From NCBI GenBank assembly GCA_002897635.1, contig BDTD01000003.1, positions 1 through 64,000 of the forward strand: DNA of 64,000 nt, in the 5' to 3' direction. Positions 1-9,217 of the stretch are shown piece after piece. This DNA comes from a bacterium BMS3Abin11 (GTDB taxonomy: Bacteria > Pseudomonadota > Gammaproteobacteria > BMS3Bbin11). A program made the translations under genes and the position numbers. The notes beneath the pieces are model-generated. The model did not search any database. It was not told the DNA's origin and worked only from the letters and a program-made list of their open reading frames with translations. Numbering within the stretch: position 1 is the first letter of the stretch; each line of letters starts with the position of its first letter.

Positions 1-173
1 TTACCGGAGCCGTTGATCTGCCTGAAGGGATTGAGATGGTGATGCCGGGTGACAATGTAAAATTCATTGTCAGCCTGATTGCGCCAATCGCAATGGATGA
101 AGGACTGCGTTTTGCAGTACGTGAAGGCGGCCGTACTGTCGGCGCCGGTGTTGTATCTAAGATTATTGAGTGA
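1..173 (+). CDS. tuf: Elongation factor Tu, C-terminal end (partial)
   Basis: The frame open at the left edge (first full codon at base 3) encodes the last 56 residues of EF-Tu, the GTPase that delivers aminoacyl-tRNA to the ribosome. The end contains the family's hallmark [16 protein letters not shown] strand of domain 3 and closes with SKIIE. The stop TGA lies three bases before the rpsJ start. This tuf-rpsJ linkage is the usual end of the str operon in many proteobacteria. The rest of the gene lies outside the window. Confidence 0.97.
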   Translation, partial: TGAVDLPEGIEMVMPGDNVKFIVSLIAPIAMDEGLRFAVREGGRTVGAGVVSKIIE

Positions 174-175
174 TC

Positions 176-487
176 ATGGAAAACCAGAAAATCAGAATCA
201 AGCTAAAGGCCTTCGATCATCGAATGATCGATCGTTCCGCATCTGAAATTGTTGAGACGGCAAAACGTACCGGTGCCATAGTAAAGGGTCCGATACCTTT
301 GCCTACCCGAATTGAGCGCTTCACGCTGCTGAGTTCACCTCATGTCAATAAGACGGCTCGGGATCAGTACGAAATCCGTACACACAAACGTATTATGGAT
401 ATCGTAGACCCGACCGAAAAAACTGTCGACGCATTGATGAAGCTGGATCTTGCAGCAGGTGTTGATGTCGAAATCAAGCTCAGTTGA
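176..487 (+). CDS. rpsJ: 30S ribosomal protein S10
   Basis: First gene of the S10 operon; S10 binds the 3' domain of 16S rRNA in the small-subunit head and, with NusB, acts in transcription antitermination. The 103-residue product has the family's usual length and keeps LKAFDHR near the N terminus, GPIPLPTR in the middle and [15 protein letters not shown] near the end. An in-frame GTG at 170 would overlap the tuf stop. ATG at 176 is chosen because it gives the canonical length and N terminus ([15 protein letters not shown]). No separate promoter is evident between tuf and rpsJ, so cotranscription with tuf is likely. Confidence 0.97.
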   Translation: MENQKIRIKLKAFDHRMIDRSASEIVETAKRTGAIVKGPIPLPTRIERFTLLSSPHVNKTARDQYEIRTHKRIMDIVDPTEKTVDALMKLDLAAGVDVEIKLS

Positions 488-517
488 GTTTGAAGCAGGC
501 AAATTGGAGTTAATGAA

Positions 518-1156
518 ATGGCAATTGGACTAGTAGGGCGTAAAGTAGGCATGACCCGTGTATTTGATGACGGCGGTGAATCAACACCGGTAACTGTCGT
601 CGAAGTAACGCCGAATCGTGTCGCCCAGGTCAGGAATATGGACACAGATGGCTACACTGCTGTGCAAATGACAGTTGGTAATCGCCGTCCGGGCCGGGTC
701 ACTAAGGCAATGGCAGGGCACTTTGCCAAAGTAGGTGTTGAGCCGGGTCGTAGCGTGGCCGAATTTACAGCCACCGATGAGCAGATTGGCGAATTGGCCA
801 GCGGTTCTGAAGTAGGTGTAGCAATCTTTAATGAAGTTAAGTTTGTTGATGTAACGGCTACCAGCAAGGGTAAGGGTTTTGCCGGTGCGATGAAGCGTCA
901 TGGTTTTAAGGGCGGTCGAGCGACTCATGGTTGTTCTATCTCTCACCGTGCACACGGCTCTACCGGGCAAAACCAGTCACCTGGTAAAGTATTTAAAGGT
1001 AAGAAAATGGCCGGGCATATGGGTAGTGTGACGAAAACCCAGCAGAACCTGGAAGTTGTCCGGGTGGATGAAGAACGTAATATGATCCTGATAAAGGGTT
1101 CTGTGCCGGGTTCTAAAGGCACTGACGTAATTATTCGTCCAGCTGTAAAGAAATGA
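518..1156 (+). CDS. rplC: 50S ribosomal protein L3
   Basis: L3 is a primary 23S rRNA binder near the peptidyl transferase centre and one of the first assembly proteins. The 212-residue protein begins [16 protein letters not shown] and has the long central loop with [18 protein letters not shown] around residue 150. The glutamine there is the residue methylated by PrmB in Escherichia coli; methylation here is inferred only. A GGAG sequence precedes the ATG. It is the second gene of the S10 operon. Confidence 0.97.
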   Translation: MAIGLVGRKVGMTRVFDDGGESTPVTVVEVTPNRVAQVRNMDTDGYTAVQMTVGNRRPGRVTKAMAGHFAKVGVEPGRSVAEFTATDEQIGELASGSEVGVAIFNEVKFVDVTATSKGKGFAGAMKRHGFKGGRATHGCSISHRAHGSTGQNQSPGKVFKGKKMAGHMGSVTKTQQNLEVVRVDEERNMILIKGSVPGSKGTDVIIRPAVKK

Positions 1157-1190
1157 TTTTAAGTAAAACCAGGATTTTGAGGAAATAACG

Positions 1191-1811
1191 GTGCAAGTTT
1201 CAGTATTGAAAAGCGACGGTGCAGATAGCGGTAAAAAGCTGGATCTGGCAGATGCCACATTCGACACCGGCTATAATGAAGCGTTGGTTCATCAGGTGGT
1301 GACCGCCTACATGGCAGGGGCCCGTAGTGGCACCCGTGCACAGAAGAATCGTTCTGCGGTAGCCGGTGGTGGTGCCAAGCCCTTTCGTCAGAAAGGTACT
1401 GGCCGTGCGCGTGCAGGCACCATACGCAGCCCTATCTGGCGTGGTGGCGGAAAAATATTTCCTGCCTGCAATGCAGACTTCTCGCAGAAATTAAATAAGA
1501 AAATGTACAAAGCAGGCATGCGCTCTATCGTATCTGAGTTGCTACGCAACGGCCGCATGACAATAGTTGATTCAATGGATGTTTCTGAGATCAAGACTAA
1601 AGCCGTCGCCGCACAGTTGCAGGCTATGGGTAAGACTGATGTATTGATCGTCAGTGAAACGCCCTCTGAAGCACTGATATTGAGTGCGCGCAACATCCGA
1701 AATGTTGAAGTCGTAGATCTGACTGGTTTGAACCCGTACATCCTGCTGCAGCATTCAGATATCATTATGACTGCTGATGCAGCAAGTAAACTTGAGGAAG
1801 CGCTGGTATGA
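1191..1811 (+). CDS. rplD: 50S ribosomal protein L4
   Basis: L4 binds 23S rRNA domain I and lines the exit tunnel; in E. coli it also represses the S10 operon. The 206-residue protein starts with GTG, preceded by a GAGG sequence. It carries the extended loop motif GARSGTRAQKNRSAVAGGG followed by KPFRQKGTGRARAGT, typical of L4. The last four bases overlap the rplW start (ATGA), so the two are probably translationally coupled. The autoregulatory leader would lie upstream of rpsJ, where only coding sequence of tuf is seen. Confidence 0.97.
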   Translation: MQVSVLKSDGADSGKKLDLADATFDTGYNEALVHQVVTAYMAGARSGTRAQKNRSAVAGGGAKPFRQKGTGRARAGTIRSPIWRGGGKIFPACNADFSQKLNKKMYKAGMRSIVSELLRNGRMTIVDSMDVSEIKTKAVAAQLQAMGKTDVLIVSETPSEALILSARNIRNVEVVDLTGLNPYILLQHSDIIMTADAASKLEEALV

Positions 1812-2107
1812 GCGATTCCGCACTGTATAACGTGATTCTGGCACCCCATGTGTCCGAAAAGAGTACCCAGCTGGCAGAAGGTGCCAGACAGATTGTCTTT
1901 AAAGTATCTATTGATGCCTCCAAACCACAGATTCGTCGAGCAATAGAAAAGCTGTTTTCTGTTGAAGTGGAGTCAGTCAAGGTCGTGCGTCAGAAAGGGA
2001 AGAAGAAAAATTTTGGTCGCATTCCCGGTAAACGTAAGGACTGGAAAAAGGCCTATATCAGATTGAAAGAAGGCCAGGACATAGACTTTCTGGCGGATGC
2101 TGGATAA
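1808..2107 (+). CDS. rplW: 50S ribosomal protein L23
   Basis: L23 sits at the tunnel exit and is the docking site for trigger factor and SRP. The 99-residue product matches the family length (about 100). It begins with the conserved segment LAPHVSEKST and has the KKKNFGRIPGKRKDWKKA loop that reaches into the tunnel. The ATG overlaps the rplD stop by four bases. The gene is followed by a short 23-base gap to rplB. Confidence 0.96.
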   Translation: MSDSALYNVILAPHVSEKSTQLAEGARQIVFKVSIDASKPQIRRAIEKLFSVEVESVKVVRQKGKKKNFGRIPGKRKDWKKAYIRLKEGQDIDFLADAG

Positions 2108-2130
2108 GCCCGGCTTAGGAAAATATAGTA

Positions 2131-2955
2131 ATGGCACTCATTAAATCAAAACCAACGTCACCTGGACGCCGTGGGCAGGTCAGAGTAAAAACTGAAGGAC
2201 TGCACAAGGGCAAACCATTTGCCGGACTGGTAGAAAAGAAAAATTCGATCAATGGTCGTAATAATGCTGGCCGTATCACCGTTAGACATCGTGGTGGCGG
2301 ACATAAACGTCATTATCGTGTGATTGATTTCAAGCGTAACAAGGACGGCATACCCGCCAAAATTGAACGTATTGAGTATGACCCAAATAGAAGTTCGCAT
2401 ATTGCACTGGCGTTATATGCTGATGGTGAGCATCGCTACATAATTGCACCGAAAGGTCTTAAAGCCGGGGACAGCATACTATCCGGTGCCGAAGCACCGA
2501 TAGCAGTCGGTAATGCACTTGCATTGCGTAATATTCCGGTAGGTACCAATATACATTGTGTTGAGCTGAAGCCCTTGAAAGGTGCTCAGATTGGCCGTGC
2601 CGCAGGCAGTGTCATTCAGTTTGTAGGACGTGATGGTGATTACGCACAGCTTCGACTGCGTTCAGGCGAGATGCGTAAGGTGCATCTTGATTGTCGCGCA
2701 ACTATTGGTGAAGTCGGTAACTCAGAGCATTCATTGCGTAAGTTGGGCAAAGCTGGTGCAAAACGCTGGCGTGGTATTCGTCCAACGGTTCGTGGTGTAG
2801 CGATGAACCCGGTAGATCATCCGCACGGTGGTGGTGAAGGGCGTACCTCCGGTGGTCGCCATCCTGTATCACCCTGGGGTGTACCAACCAAGGGTTACCG
2901 CACACGTAACAATAAACGTACGGATAATATGATTATCCGTCGTCGTAAGAAGTAA
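2131..2955 (+). CDS. rplB: 50S ribosomal protein L2
   Basis: L2 is needed for subunit association and for peptidyl transferase activity. The 274-residue protein has an N-terminal OB-like domain ([19 protein letters not shown] near residue 50) and a C-terminal SH3-like domain. Near residue 230 it carries [18 protein letters not shown], which contains the histidine known to be functionally critical in bacterial L2. Length and order in the operon are canonical. No anomalies were seen. Confidence 0.97.
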   Translation: MALIKSKPTSPGRRGQVRVKTEGLHKGKPFAGLVEKKNSINGRNNAGRITVRHRGGGHKRHYRVIDFKRNKDGIPAKIERIEYDPNRSSHIALALYADGEHRYIIAPKGLKAGDSILSGAEAPIAVGNALALRNIPVGTNIHCVELKPLKGAQIGRAAGSVIQFVGRDGDYAQLRLRSGEMRKVHLDCRATIGEVGNSEHSLRKLGKAGAKRWRGIRPTVRGVAMNPVDHPHGGGEGRTSGGRHPVSPWGVPTKGYRTRNNKRTDNMIIRRRKK

Positions 2956-2969
2956 GCAGGAGTTAGTTT

Positions 2970-3245
2970 ATGCCGCGTTCAATTAAAAAAGGTCCATTCG
3001 TTGATCATCACCTGATGGCCAAGGCCGAAAAGGCGAACAGCGAAAATAACCGCAAACCGATCAAGACCTGGTCCAGGCGTTCAATGATCATGCCTGAGTT
3101 TGTTGGTCTGACAATTGCTGTACATAACGGTCGTCAACATGTGCCTGTCCTTGTTTCAGAAAACATGGTAGGTCATAAACTGGGTGAGTTTGCGGTAACG
3201 CGCACCTATCGCGGCCATATGGCAGACAAGAAAGTTAAACGATGA
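2970..3245 (+). CDS. rpsS: 30S ribosomal protein S19
   Basis: S19 is a small-subunit head protein that contacts S13 and the A-site tRNA region. The 91-residue protein begins [15 protein letters not shown] and keeps the core [21 protein letters not shown] and the C-terminal [17 protein letters not shown] purine-rich GCAGGAG lies just upstream of the ATG. It sits in the standard place between rplB and rplV. Confidence 0.97.
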   Translation: MPRSIKKGPFVDHHLMAKAEKANSENNRKPIKTWSRRSMIMPEFVGLTIAVHNGRQHVPVLVSENMVGHKLGEFAVTRTYRGHMADKKVKR

Positions 3246-3273
3246 AAGCTAAACGAAAGACGGTGTCTTAGTA

Positions 3274-3618
3274 ATGGAAACGCAAGCTGTATTGAAACAT
3301 GTAAGAACCTCACCTCAGAAACTGCGCCTGATCGCTGATCAGATTCGTGGCCTGCAGGTTGAGCGTGCGCTGGAAATTCTTGAGTACAGTACCAAATCAG
3401 GTGCTGGCACACTCAAGAAGGTTCTCAATTCTGCCATAGCCAATGCAGAGCATAATGATGGTGCCGATATTGATGAGTTGTTTGTCACGACTGCTTTTAT
3501 TGACGGCGGGCCAGTATTGAAGCGTATACGTGCACGTGCCAAAGGCCGTGCCGCGAGAATTCTCAAACGAACCAGTCACATCACCATTAAGGTGGGCGAA
3601 AAGCAGGGGAGCGAGTAA
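3274..3618 (+). CDS. rplV: 50S ribosomal protein L22
   Basis: L22 contacts all 23S rRNA domains and its beta-hairpin forms part of the exit-tunnel constriction. The 114-residue protein (110 in E. coli) carries [17 protein letters not shown] at the N terminus, and the hairpin segment [19 protein letters not shown] near residue 80. The stop and the rpsC start share one base (TAATG), indicating translational coupling. Confidence 0.96.
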   Translation: METQAVLKHVRTSPQKLRLIADQIRGLQVERALEILEYSTKSGAGTLKKVLNSAIANAEHNDGADIDELFVTTAFIDGGPVLKRIRARAKGRAARILKRTSHITIKVGEKQGSE

Positions 3619-4289
3619 TGGGCCAGAAAGTCCAACCAATTGGTTTCAGACTTGGCATAGTCAAGGACTGGACAGCGAAGTGGTACGGCAACAAACGCCA
3701 GTACGCGGAATATCTAACGATGGATATGAAAGTTCGCGCATACCTTGAAAAACGTTTGTCCAATGCTGCAATCAGTAAGGTAATCATTGAACGTCCTTCA
3801 CAGAATATGAATATCACCCTGCATACAGCACGTCCAGGTATTGTCATTGGTAAAAAAGGTGAAGATATCGATCGCCTGCGAAAGGAACTGGGCAAGATGA
3901 CTGGTATGCCGGTGCAGATCGCTGTAGAAGAAATTCGCAAGCCTGAAATGGATGCAAAACTGGTAGCCGAAAATATTGCCCAGCAACTGGAAAAACGCGT
4001 TATGTTTAGACGCGCAATGAAGCGCTCAATGCAGAACACCATGCGCCTTGGTGCTGAAGGCGTCAAGATCATGATTGCAGGTCGTTTGAATGGCGCAGAG
4101 ATTGCGCGTACTGAATGGGTCAGAGACGGCAGAGTTCCATTACACACACTGCGAGCAGATATTGATTATGGAACAGCTGAAGCGTTGACGACATATGGAA
4201 TTATCGGCATCAAGGTGTGGATCTTTAAGGGTGAAGTCCGTGATACTGATGAAGGTGACAGCAATGTCAAGGCTGCAACTGGGGCTTGA
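3618..4289 (+). CDS. rpsC: 30S ribosomal protein S3
   Basis: S3 lines the mRNA entry channel and has helicase-like activity together with S4 and S5. The 223-residue protein begins [14 protein letters not shown]. It has a KH type 2 domain with [16 protein letters not shown] near residue 75, and a C-terminal domain with [20 protein letters not shown]. The tail is short and acidic, as in other proteobacteria. The start overlaps the rplV stop by one base. Confidence 0.97.
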   Translation: MGQKVQPIGFRLGIVKDWTAKWYGNKRQYAEYLTMDMKVRAYLEKRLSNAAISKVIIERPSQNMNITLHTARPGIVIGKKGEDIDRLRKELGKMTGMPVQIAVEEIRKPEMDAKLVAENIAQQLEKRVMFRRAMKRSMQNTMRLGAEGVKIMIAGRLNGAEIARTEWVRDGRVPLHTLRADIDYGTAEALTTYGIIGIKVWIFKGEVRDTDEGDSNVKAATGA

Positions 4290-4303
4290 TGGAGATATAA
4301 ACA

Positions 4304-4717
4304 ATGCTGCAACCCAAGAGAACAAAATTTCGCAAGATGCACAAGGGTCGTAACCGTGGCCTGGCATCTCGTGGTAACAAGGTAAGTTTTGGTGAATTTG
4401 GACTGAAAACGACTGAACGTGGTCGGGTAACTGCAAGGCAGATTGAAGCAGCTCGACGTGCCATGACCCGACACATCAAGCGCGGTGGTCGAATCTGGAT
4501 CCGAGTTTTTCCCGACAAGCCAATATCGAAAAAGCCGTTGGAAGTCAGAATGGGTAAGGGTAAAGGAAATCCGGAATACTGGGTTTCACTTGTTAAACCT
4601 GGTCATGTCCTGTACGAAATGGAAGGTGTAAGTGAAGAGATAGCACGTGAAGCATTTCGCCTGGCAGGTGCCAAGTTGCCAGTAAAAACTGTATTTGTTT
4701 CAAGGCAGGTGGGTTAG
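4304..4717 (+). CDS. rplP: 50S ribosomal protein L16
   Basis: L16 organises the A-site region of the large subunit. The 137-residue protein begins [19 protein letters not shown] and has the loop [14 protein letters not shown] near residue 80, whose arginine is hydroxylated in E. coli by the YcfD oxygenase (modification not inferable here). The C terminus [10 protein letters not shown] is close to normal length, but the stop codon TAG is formed by the TA flank plus the first base of the MITE that follows. The element therefore inserted exactly at the end of the gene. The native bases beyond this point cannot be told. Confidence 0.96.
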   Translation: MLQPKRTKFRKMHKGRNRGLASRGNKVSFGEFGLKTTERGRVTARQIEAARRAMTRHIKRGGRIWIRVFPDKPISKKPLEVRMGKGKGNPEYWVSLVKPGHVLYEMEGVSEEIAREAFRLAGAKLPVKTVFVSRQVG

Positions 4718-4980
4718 TGTAGTGTCCTATATTATGTGGCAATTAAGAGCTCCACAAAAGATTCAAGTCAAGGCGCAGCCTGCGATTAATGGTTGTTCCC
4801 TTAATAATGGCTGGAACGCAGGATTGGGTCTTTTGTGGGGCTCCCTACGGGCGAGACGAGAAGGCATCATCCACTGCGTTCCGTCTCTTGTAAAGGGCAC
4901 GTCATTCCCTGCGAGACGCGCCTTGTGGCTAATACCTTCTCGACTCGCTTAATCGTCACATAATATAGGACACTACACTA
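4715..4980. mobile_element. Palindromic MITE (262 bp plus flanking TA) inserted in the S10 operon
   Basis: Bases 4717-4978 are bounded by near-identical inverted repeats. The arms 4715-4747 and 4948-4980 (33 nt including the TA flank, starting TAGTGTAGTGTCCTATATTA) differ at only two positions. A TA dinucleotide flanks each end, which is the target duplication expected for IS630/Tc1-mariner-type transposition (inference). Internal arms also pair: AGCTCCACAAAAGA near 4749 with its complement near 4830, and CGAGACGAGAAGGCAT near 4850 with its complement near 4935. No protein of its own is credible, so this looks like a non-autonomous element. An AGGA at 4967-4970 in the right arm lies 11 bases before rpmC and may serve as its ribosome binding site. 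Confidence 0.88.
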
Positions 4981-4981
4981 G

Positions 4982-5191
4982 ATGAAAGTAAAAGATATGA
5001 GAGCACTTGATAGTAAAGGGCTGCAGTCAAAGCTCGACGAGTTACTCGAGCAGAAGTTTACATTGCGTATGCAGATTGCGACGGGTCAGCAGGGTAACCA
5101 TGCTGCACTGCGCGATGCAAAGCGTACCATTGCACGTGTAAAAACGATTATGAATGAAAAAGTGAACGAGAAAGTAAGAGGCGAGGCATGA
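4982..5191 (+). CDS. rpmC: 50S ribosomal protein L29
   Basis: L29 is a small helical protein near the tunnel exit, next to L23. The 69-residue product (63 in E. coli) begins [20 protein letters not shown] and keeps [16 protein letters not shown] and the [13 protein letters not shown] helix. It starts one base after the MITE. The only Shine-Dalgarno-like sequence (AGGA, 4967-4970) belongs to the MITE right arm, so expression probably depends on read-through across the element. The end overlaps rpsQ by four bases. Confidence 0.95.
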   Translation: MKVKDMRALDSKGLQSKLDELLEQKFTLRMQIATGQQGNHAALRDAKRTIARVKTIMNEKVNEKVRGEA

Positions 5192-5448
5192 GCGAACAGG
5201 AAAAAGTTGCACGTTCAATCAGCGGTGTAGTCATCAGCAACAAGATGGATAAAACCGTTACGGTACTTGTAGAGCGCCTGGAAAAACATGCCCTGTACAA
5301 AAAATACATTCGCAAATCTACCAGGCTGCATGCACACGATGAGTCAAACGAGTGTAATGAAGGGGATACGGTACAAATCGAAGAATGCCGCCCACTGTCT
5401 AAAAGCAAGAGCTGGCGTGTTATAGAGGTGGTTAGTCGGGCAGGTTAA
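5188..5448 (+). CDS. rpsQ: 30S ribosomal protein S17
   Basis: S17 is an OB-fold primary 16S rRNA binder of the 5' domain. The 86-residue product has [20 protein letters not shown] at the N terminus, and the C-terminal strand segment [20 protein letters not shown]. The start overlaps the rpmC stop (ATGA), giving translational coupling. It is the last gene of the S10 operon in the E. coli arrangement and is followed by a 70-base gap that may hold the spc promoter. Confidence 0.96.
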   Translation: MSEQEKVARSISGVVISNKMDKTVTVLVERLEKHALYKKYIRKSTRLHAHDESNECNEGDTVQIEECRPLSKSKSWRVIEVVSRAG

Positions 5449-5471
5449 GCTGACTAAACGAGTTTATGTCT

Positions 5472-5500
5472 GAAATATACGGAATGAAACGGAATATAAT
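5472..5500 (+). promoter_or_regulatory. Candidate spc-operon promoter
   Basis: The 70-base gap between rpsQ and rplN is where the spc promoter lies in E. coli. It contains a perfect TATAAT at 5495-5500. The hexamer 17 bases upstream (GAAATA, 5472-5477) is a poor -35, so the call rests mainly on the -10 and on position. A GGAG ribosome binding site for rplN follows. Confidence 0.35.
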
Positions 5501-5518
5501 TACCAGGAGTTCAGGGCA

Positions 5519-5887
5519 ATGATCCAGATGCAAAGTGTACTTGATGTCGCTGATAACAGCGGTGCAAGGAAGGTCATGTGCATCAAGGTGCTTGGCGGAT
5601 CCAGGCGTCGTTACGCCGGCATTGGTGATGTCATAAAGATCAGCATCAAGGAAGCAATTCCAAATGGCCGTGTGAAAAAAGGCGATGTTTATAATGCTGT
5701 CATCGTTCGTACCAAAAAAGGCGTACGCAGACAGGACGGTTCATCGATCCGTTTTGATGGCAATGCGGCCGTTTTATTGAATACTCAGCTGCAGCCGGTT
5801 GGTACACGTATCTTTGGCCCGGTGACTCGTGAATTGCGCAACGCGCAGTTCATGAAGATTATTTCACTGGCACCCGAAGTTCTTTGA
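5519..5887 (+). CDS. rplN: 50S ribosomal protein L14
   Basis: L14 lies at the subunit interface and is the binding site for the silencing factor RsfS. The 122-residue protein has exactly the usual length. It starts [20 protein letters not shown] and keeps [15 protein letters not shown] and the C-terminal FGPVTRELR...[17 protein letters not shown] sequence precedes the ATG. This is the first gene of the spc block. Confidence 0.97.
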   Translation: MIQMQSVLDVADNSGARKVMCIKVLGGSRRRYAGIGDVIKISIKEAIPNGRVKKGDVYNAVIVRTKKGVRRQDGSSIRFDGNAAVLLNTQLQPVGTRIFGPVTRELRNAQFMKIISLAPEVL

Positions 5888-5899
5888 GGGTTACGGCAA

Positions 5900-6217
5900 A
5901 TGAATAAAATCAAAAAGGGTGACGATGTCATCGTTATCACAGGTAAGGACAAAGGCAAGCGTGGCAATGTGATGCGTGTGCTGGATAATGGCCGCATCAT
6001 GGTAGATGGTATTAACATCGTAAAGAAGCATGTGCGCCCGAATCCACAGGCCGGTGAAACTGGTGGCATACTAGAACAGGAAGCAGCACTGGATATTTCT
6101 AATGTCTCATTGTACGACGCTGCATCAGGCAAGGCCTCTCGCGTTGGTGTCAAGGTTCTTGAAGATGGAAAGAAAGTCAGAGTTTATAAAACATCTGGCG
6201 AAGTGATTGACGTATAA
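5900..6217 (+). CDS. rplX: 50S ribosomal protein L24
   Basis: L24 is an assembly initiator protein with a KOW (SH3-like) domain. The 105-residue product opens with [20 protein letters not shown] (the KOW motif, residues 3-22) and continues with [17 protein letters not shown]. It lies twelve bases after rplN. Length and order are standard. Confidence 0.96.
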   Translation: MNKIKKGDDVIVITGKDKGKRGNVMRVLDNGRIMVDGINIVKKHVRPNPQAGETGGILEQEAALDISNVSLYDAASGKASRVGVKVLEDGKKVRVYKTSGEVIDV

Positions 6218-6234
6218 TATAGCAGGATACCGAC

Positions 6235-6792
6235 ATGGTACGTTTGGAAAAATACTATAAAGAAACAATTGCTCCGGCATTAAAGGAAGAGCTTGCTCTT
6301 GATAATGTCATGCAGATTCCGAGGATCACTAAGATCACACTTAATATGGGTGTTGGTGAAGCGGTAGCAAACAAGAAAGTAATGGAATTTGCTGTCAAGG
6401 ATATGGAACTGATCAGCGGCCAGAAACCGGTTGTGACATATGCACGTATGTCTATCGCCGGATTCAAGATACGTGATGGCTGGCCGATAGGCTGTAAAGT
6501 TACTCTGCGCAGAGAGCGCATGTATGAGTTTCTGGACAGGCTGGTAAGTATCGCAATTCCCCGTGTTCGTGATTTTCGTGGCCTGCCTGCAAAATCATTT
6601 GACGGACGCGGTAATTACTCAATGGGTCTGAAAGAACAAATTGTATTTCCGGAAATTGACTATGAAAAAGTCGATACCCTTCGTGGACTGGATATTACGA
6701 TTACTACCAGTGCGGCCAGTGATGAACAGGCACGCGCTTTGTTGAAGGGATTTAATTTCCCGATTAAGGCTAAAACACAGGTTAAAAGTTAA
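6235..6792 (+). CDS. rplE: 50S ribosomal protein L5
   Basis: L5 binds 5S rRNA and contacts P-site tRNA. The 185-residue protein (179 in E. coli) has [16 protein letters not shown] near the N terminus, [20 protein letters not shown] and [17 protein letters not shown] in the middle, and [19 protein letters not shown] near the end. The C-terminal tail KAKTQVKS is a few residues longer than in E. coli. It is separated by two bases from rpsN. Confidence 0.96.
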   Translation: MVRLEKYYKETIAPALKEELALDNVMQIPRITKITLNMGVGEAVANKKVMEFAVKDMELISGQKPVVTYARMSIAGFKIRDGWPIGCKVTLRRERMYEFLDRLVSIAIPRVRDFRGLPAKSFDGRGNYSMGLKEQIVFPEIDYEKVDTLRGLDITITTSAASDEQARALLKGFNFPIKAKTQVKS

Positions 6793-6794
6793 TT

Positions 6795-7100
6795 ATGGCA
6801 AAGAAATCAATGATTGCTCGCGAGAAACGTCGCACTGATGCTGTAAACAGACTGCATGCAAAACGTACAGCGTTAAAGGCGATAATTATCGACCCGGAAG
6901 TTTCTGCAGAAGAAGCAATGGCTGCGATGTATGCCTTGCAGAAATTACCACGTGATTCAAGCAAATCACGCCAGCGTAATCGTTGCAGCATAACTGGCAG
7001 ACCACATGGTTTCTATCGAAAATTCGGACTTTCACGCAATAAGCTGCGTGAAGTTGTAAACCGTGGCGAAGCCCCTGGTGTAGTCAGAGCCAGTTGGTGA
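6795..7100 (+). CDS. rpsN: 30S ribosomal protein S14 (zinc-independent long form)
   Basis: S14 is a small-subunit head protein. The 101-residue product is the long form without the CxxC zinc ribbon. It starts [13 protein letters not shown] and ends with [20 protein letters not shown] and [11 protein letters not shown]. Position between rplE and rpsH is canonical. A 58-base spacer to rpsH shows no clear signal. Confidence 0.96.
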   Translation: MAKKSMIAREKRRTDAVNRLHAKRTALKAIIIDPEVSAEEAMAAMYALQKLPRDSSKSRQRNRCSITGRPHGFYRKFGLSRNKLREVVNRGEAPGVVRASW

Positions 7101-7158
7101 GTAAGTGCTCTTTAACACGAGATATTTCAGAAACAAACGACACTGAGAAGATACGAAC

Positions 7159-7557
7159 ATGAGTATGAGTGACCCAATTGCCGATATGTTGACACGCATT
7201 CGCAATGCCCATCATGCAGAGATGACGACAGTTTCTATGCCGGCATCTGGAACAAAAAAGGCCATTGCAGAAGTGCTAAAGGCTGAAGGCTATATCAAGT
7301 CAATTTCTGAAGGGAAGGATGATAATGGTTTCACGTCATTAAAGCTGACACTGAAATATTATCAGGGCAGTCCTGTCATAGAAATGATTAAACGCGTCAG
7401 TAAACCGGGCTGCCGTGTATATACCGGTAGAGATGATATTCCGACTGTCAAGAAAGGTCTGGGTATCACCATCGTATCAACATCGAAAGGTATCATGACC
7501 GATCGCAGCGCCCGTAAAGCAGGCGTTGGTGGCGAAGTGATCTGTTACGTCGCTTAA
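7159..7557 (+). CDS. rpsH: 30S ribosomal protein S8
   Basis: S8 is a primary binder of the 16S central domain and, in E. coli, the repressor of the spc operon at the rplE region. The 132-residue product begins [17 protein letters not shown] and ends with [24 protein letters not shown], both hallmarks of the family. A second ATG two codons later is possible; the first is kept because E. coli S8 also begins with MSM. Whether the feedback site is conserved here was not determined. Confidence 0.96.
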   Translation: MSMSDPIADMLTRIRNAHHAEMTTVSMPASGTKKAIAEVLKAEGYIKSISEGKDDNGFTSLKLTLKYYQGSPVIEMIKRVSKPGCRVYTGRDDIPTVKKGLGITIVSTSKGIMTDRSARKAGVGGEVICYVA

Positions 7558-7571
7558 ATAATAGGTGCATC

Positions 7572-8105
7572 ATGTCACGAGTAGCTAAAAATCCCGTTTC
7601 ATTGCCAGATGGTACTGAAGTAACAATCAGCGACACAACGATTGTTGCAAAAGGTCCAAATGGTGAGTTGTCCATGAATAAACATCCTCTGGTATCAGTA
7701 AACCAGGAAGATGGTATATTGAAAGTAGCCGCAAATGATGATTCCACTACAGCAGTAGCCATGTCAGGAACTACACGTGCACTACTATCGAATCTGGTGG
7801 CTGGAGTCTGCAAGGATTTTGAAAAGAAATTAACCATCATTGGTGTTGGTTATCGAGCTCAGGTGCAGGGAAAAAATCTGAACCTGAACCTGGGTTTTTC
7901 ACATCCTGTTGTGTATGCCATACCCGAAGGAATTACTATTGAAGCACCTAGCCAGACAGAACTCATTGTAAAGGGTGCTGATAAACAGAAGGTAGGTCAG
8001 GCAGCAGCAGAAATTCGTCACTTTCGTCCACCAGAGCCTTACAAAGGCAAAGGGGTCCGTTACAGCGATGAGCATGTCGCTCGTAAACAGGCCAAAAAGA
8101 AATAA
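7572..8105 (+). CDS. rplF: 50S ribosomal protein L6
   Basis: L6 lies near the factor-binding site and the sarcin-ricin loop. The 177-residue protein has the two repeated L6 domains. It opens with [20 protein letters not shown] and ends with [20 protein letters not shown], the conserved C-terminal loop, plus a lysine tail. It is spaced 14 bases from rpsH and 16 bases from rplR. Confidence 0.97.
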   Translation: MSRVAKNPVSLPDGTEVTISDTTIVAKGPNGELSMNKHPLVSVNQEDGILKVAANDDSTTAVAMSGTTRALLSNLVAGVCKDFEKKLTIIGVGYRAQVQGKNLNLNLGFSHPVVYAIPEGITIEAPSQTELIVKGADKQKVGQAAAEIRHFRPPEPYKGKGVRYSDEHVARKQAKKK

Positions 8106-8121
8106 TTGGTAGGTCAAGATT

Positions 8122-8475
8122 ATGAGTAAAAAATCAGCACGTATGCGTCGAGCCACAAAAACCCGGTCAAAGATTGTTCAACTGGGTTCAGACAGATTGA
8201 GCGTTCACCGTACTTCACAACATATCTACGCACAGGTAGTACAGGCGGAGACAGGCAAGATACTTGCCAGTGCCTCTACTGTTGAGGCTGAAATGCGTAA
8301 AGAGCTTGGAAATGGTGGGAATATAGAAGCGGCATCAGCTGTCGGCAAGCGTATCGCTGAAAAAGCTGTTGAAGCAGGGATCAAGAGCGTATCATTTGAT
8401 CGTTCTGGTTTCAGATACCACGGACGCGTAAAGGCCCTTGCCGACGCTGCTCGTGAAAACGGACTGGAATTTTAG
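8122..8475 (+). CDS. rplR: 50S ribosomal protein L18
   Basis: L18 binds 5S rRNA with L5. The 117-residue product has the basic N-terminal tail ([15 protein letters not shown]), the core [15 protein letters not shown], and the end [19 protein letters not shown], all typical of bacterial L18. It is separated from rpsE by nine bases containing TAGGAG. Confidence 0.96.
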   Translation: MSKKSARMRRATKTRSKIVQLGSDRLSVHRTSQHIYAQVVQAETGKILASASTVEAEMRKELGNGGNIEAASAVGKRIAEKAVEAGIKSVSFDRSGFRYHGRVKALADAARENGLEF

Positions 8476-8484
8476 GAGTCGATT

Positions 8485-8994
8485 ATGGCTGCACGCCGTA
8501 TGCAAAACGATAAGCGCGATAATTTCATAGAGAAGCTGGTAAGTGTTCGTCGCGTAGCAAAAGTAGTAAAAGGTGGTCGTATTTTCGGTTTCTCTGCACT
8601 GGTAGTTGTAGGTGATGGAAATGGAAAAGTAGGTATGGGACGCGGCAAAGCTCGCGAAGTGCCTGTTGCTGTCCAGAAAGCTCTGGAAGAGGCACGCAAG
8701 TCTATGGTTAATATTGCCCTGGATGACGGTACTTTGTTCTATAAAGTTGAATCCATACATAGTTCTTCCAAGGTCGTTATGCGTCCGGGCTCAGAAGGTA
8801 CAGGCATTATTGCCGGTGGCAGTATGCGCGCGGTATTTGAAGCAGCTGGCGTAAGAAACGTGCTGGCTAAATGCATCGGATCAACTAACCCGGTAAATGT
8901 TGTAAGAGCTACCATGAAAGGACTGCAGAATATCAGCAGCCCGGCACAGGTTGCTGCCAAGCGTGGCCTGAAAGTTGAAGAACTGCGCGACTGA
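8485..8994 (+). CDS. rpsE: 30S ribosomal protein S5
   Basis: S5 shapes the decoding region and mRNA entry tunnel and influences fidelity. The 169-residue protein has the double-stranded-RNA-binding-like N-terminal domain ([20 protein letters not shown], near residues 27-46), the [17 protein letters not shown] segment and the C-terminal [17 protein letters not shown]. Start and length are standard. Confidence 0.97.
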   Translation: MAARRMQNDKRDNFIEKLVSVRRVAKVVKGGRIFGFSALVVVGDGNGKVGMGRGKAREVPVAVQKALEEARKSMVNIALDDGTLFYKVESIHSSSKVVMRPGSEGTGIIAGGSMRAVFEAAGVRNVLAKCIGSTNPVNVVRATMKGLQNISSPAQVAAKRGLKVEELRD

Positions 8995-9026
8995 TTGACG
9001 CGACGGATTGATTAGGGAGCATCATT

Positions 9027-9215
9027 ATGGCTGACAAAAAAATGCTGAAAGTTAAGCTCGTCAAGAGCATGTACGGTCGTGGTAAGAAACACATGGCCTG
9101 TGTAAAAGGACTTGGTCTGCGTCGTATGCATCACAGTGTTGAGGTAGAAGATACCCCGGCTGTTCGCGGTATGATCAATAAGGTCAATTATCTGCTTGAA
9201 TGGGAACAGGTGTAA
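9027..9215 (+). CDS. rpmD: 50S ribosomal protein L30
   Basis: L30 is a small large-subunit protein of 62 residues (59 in E. coli). It keeps [36 protein letters not shown]-type sequence across the N-terminal half, with the diagnostic [12 protein letters not shown]. Its end is two bases before the preferred rplO start, so the two are tightly coupled. Confidence 0.95.
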   Translation: MADKKMLKVKLVKSMYGRGKKHMACVKGLGLRRMHHSVEVEDTPAVRGMINKVNYLLEWEQV

Positions 9216-9217
9216 TC

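Noticed and set aside
4695-4952. Open frame across the rplP-rpmC gap
   Set aside because: It runs through the MITE arms and overlaps rplP in another frame; no conservation or ribosome binding site. It is a shadow of the repeat.
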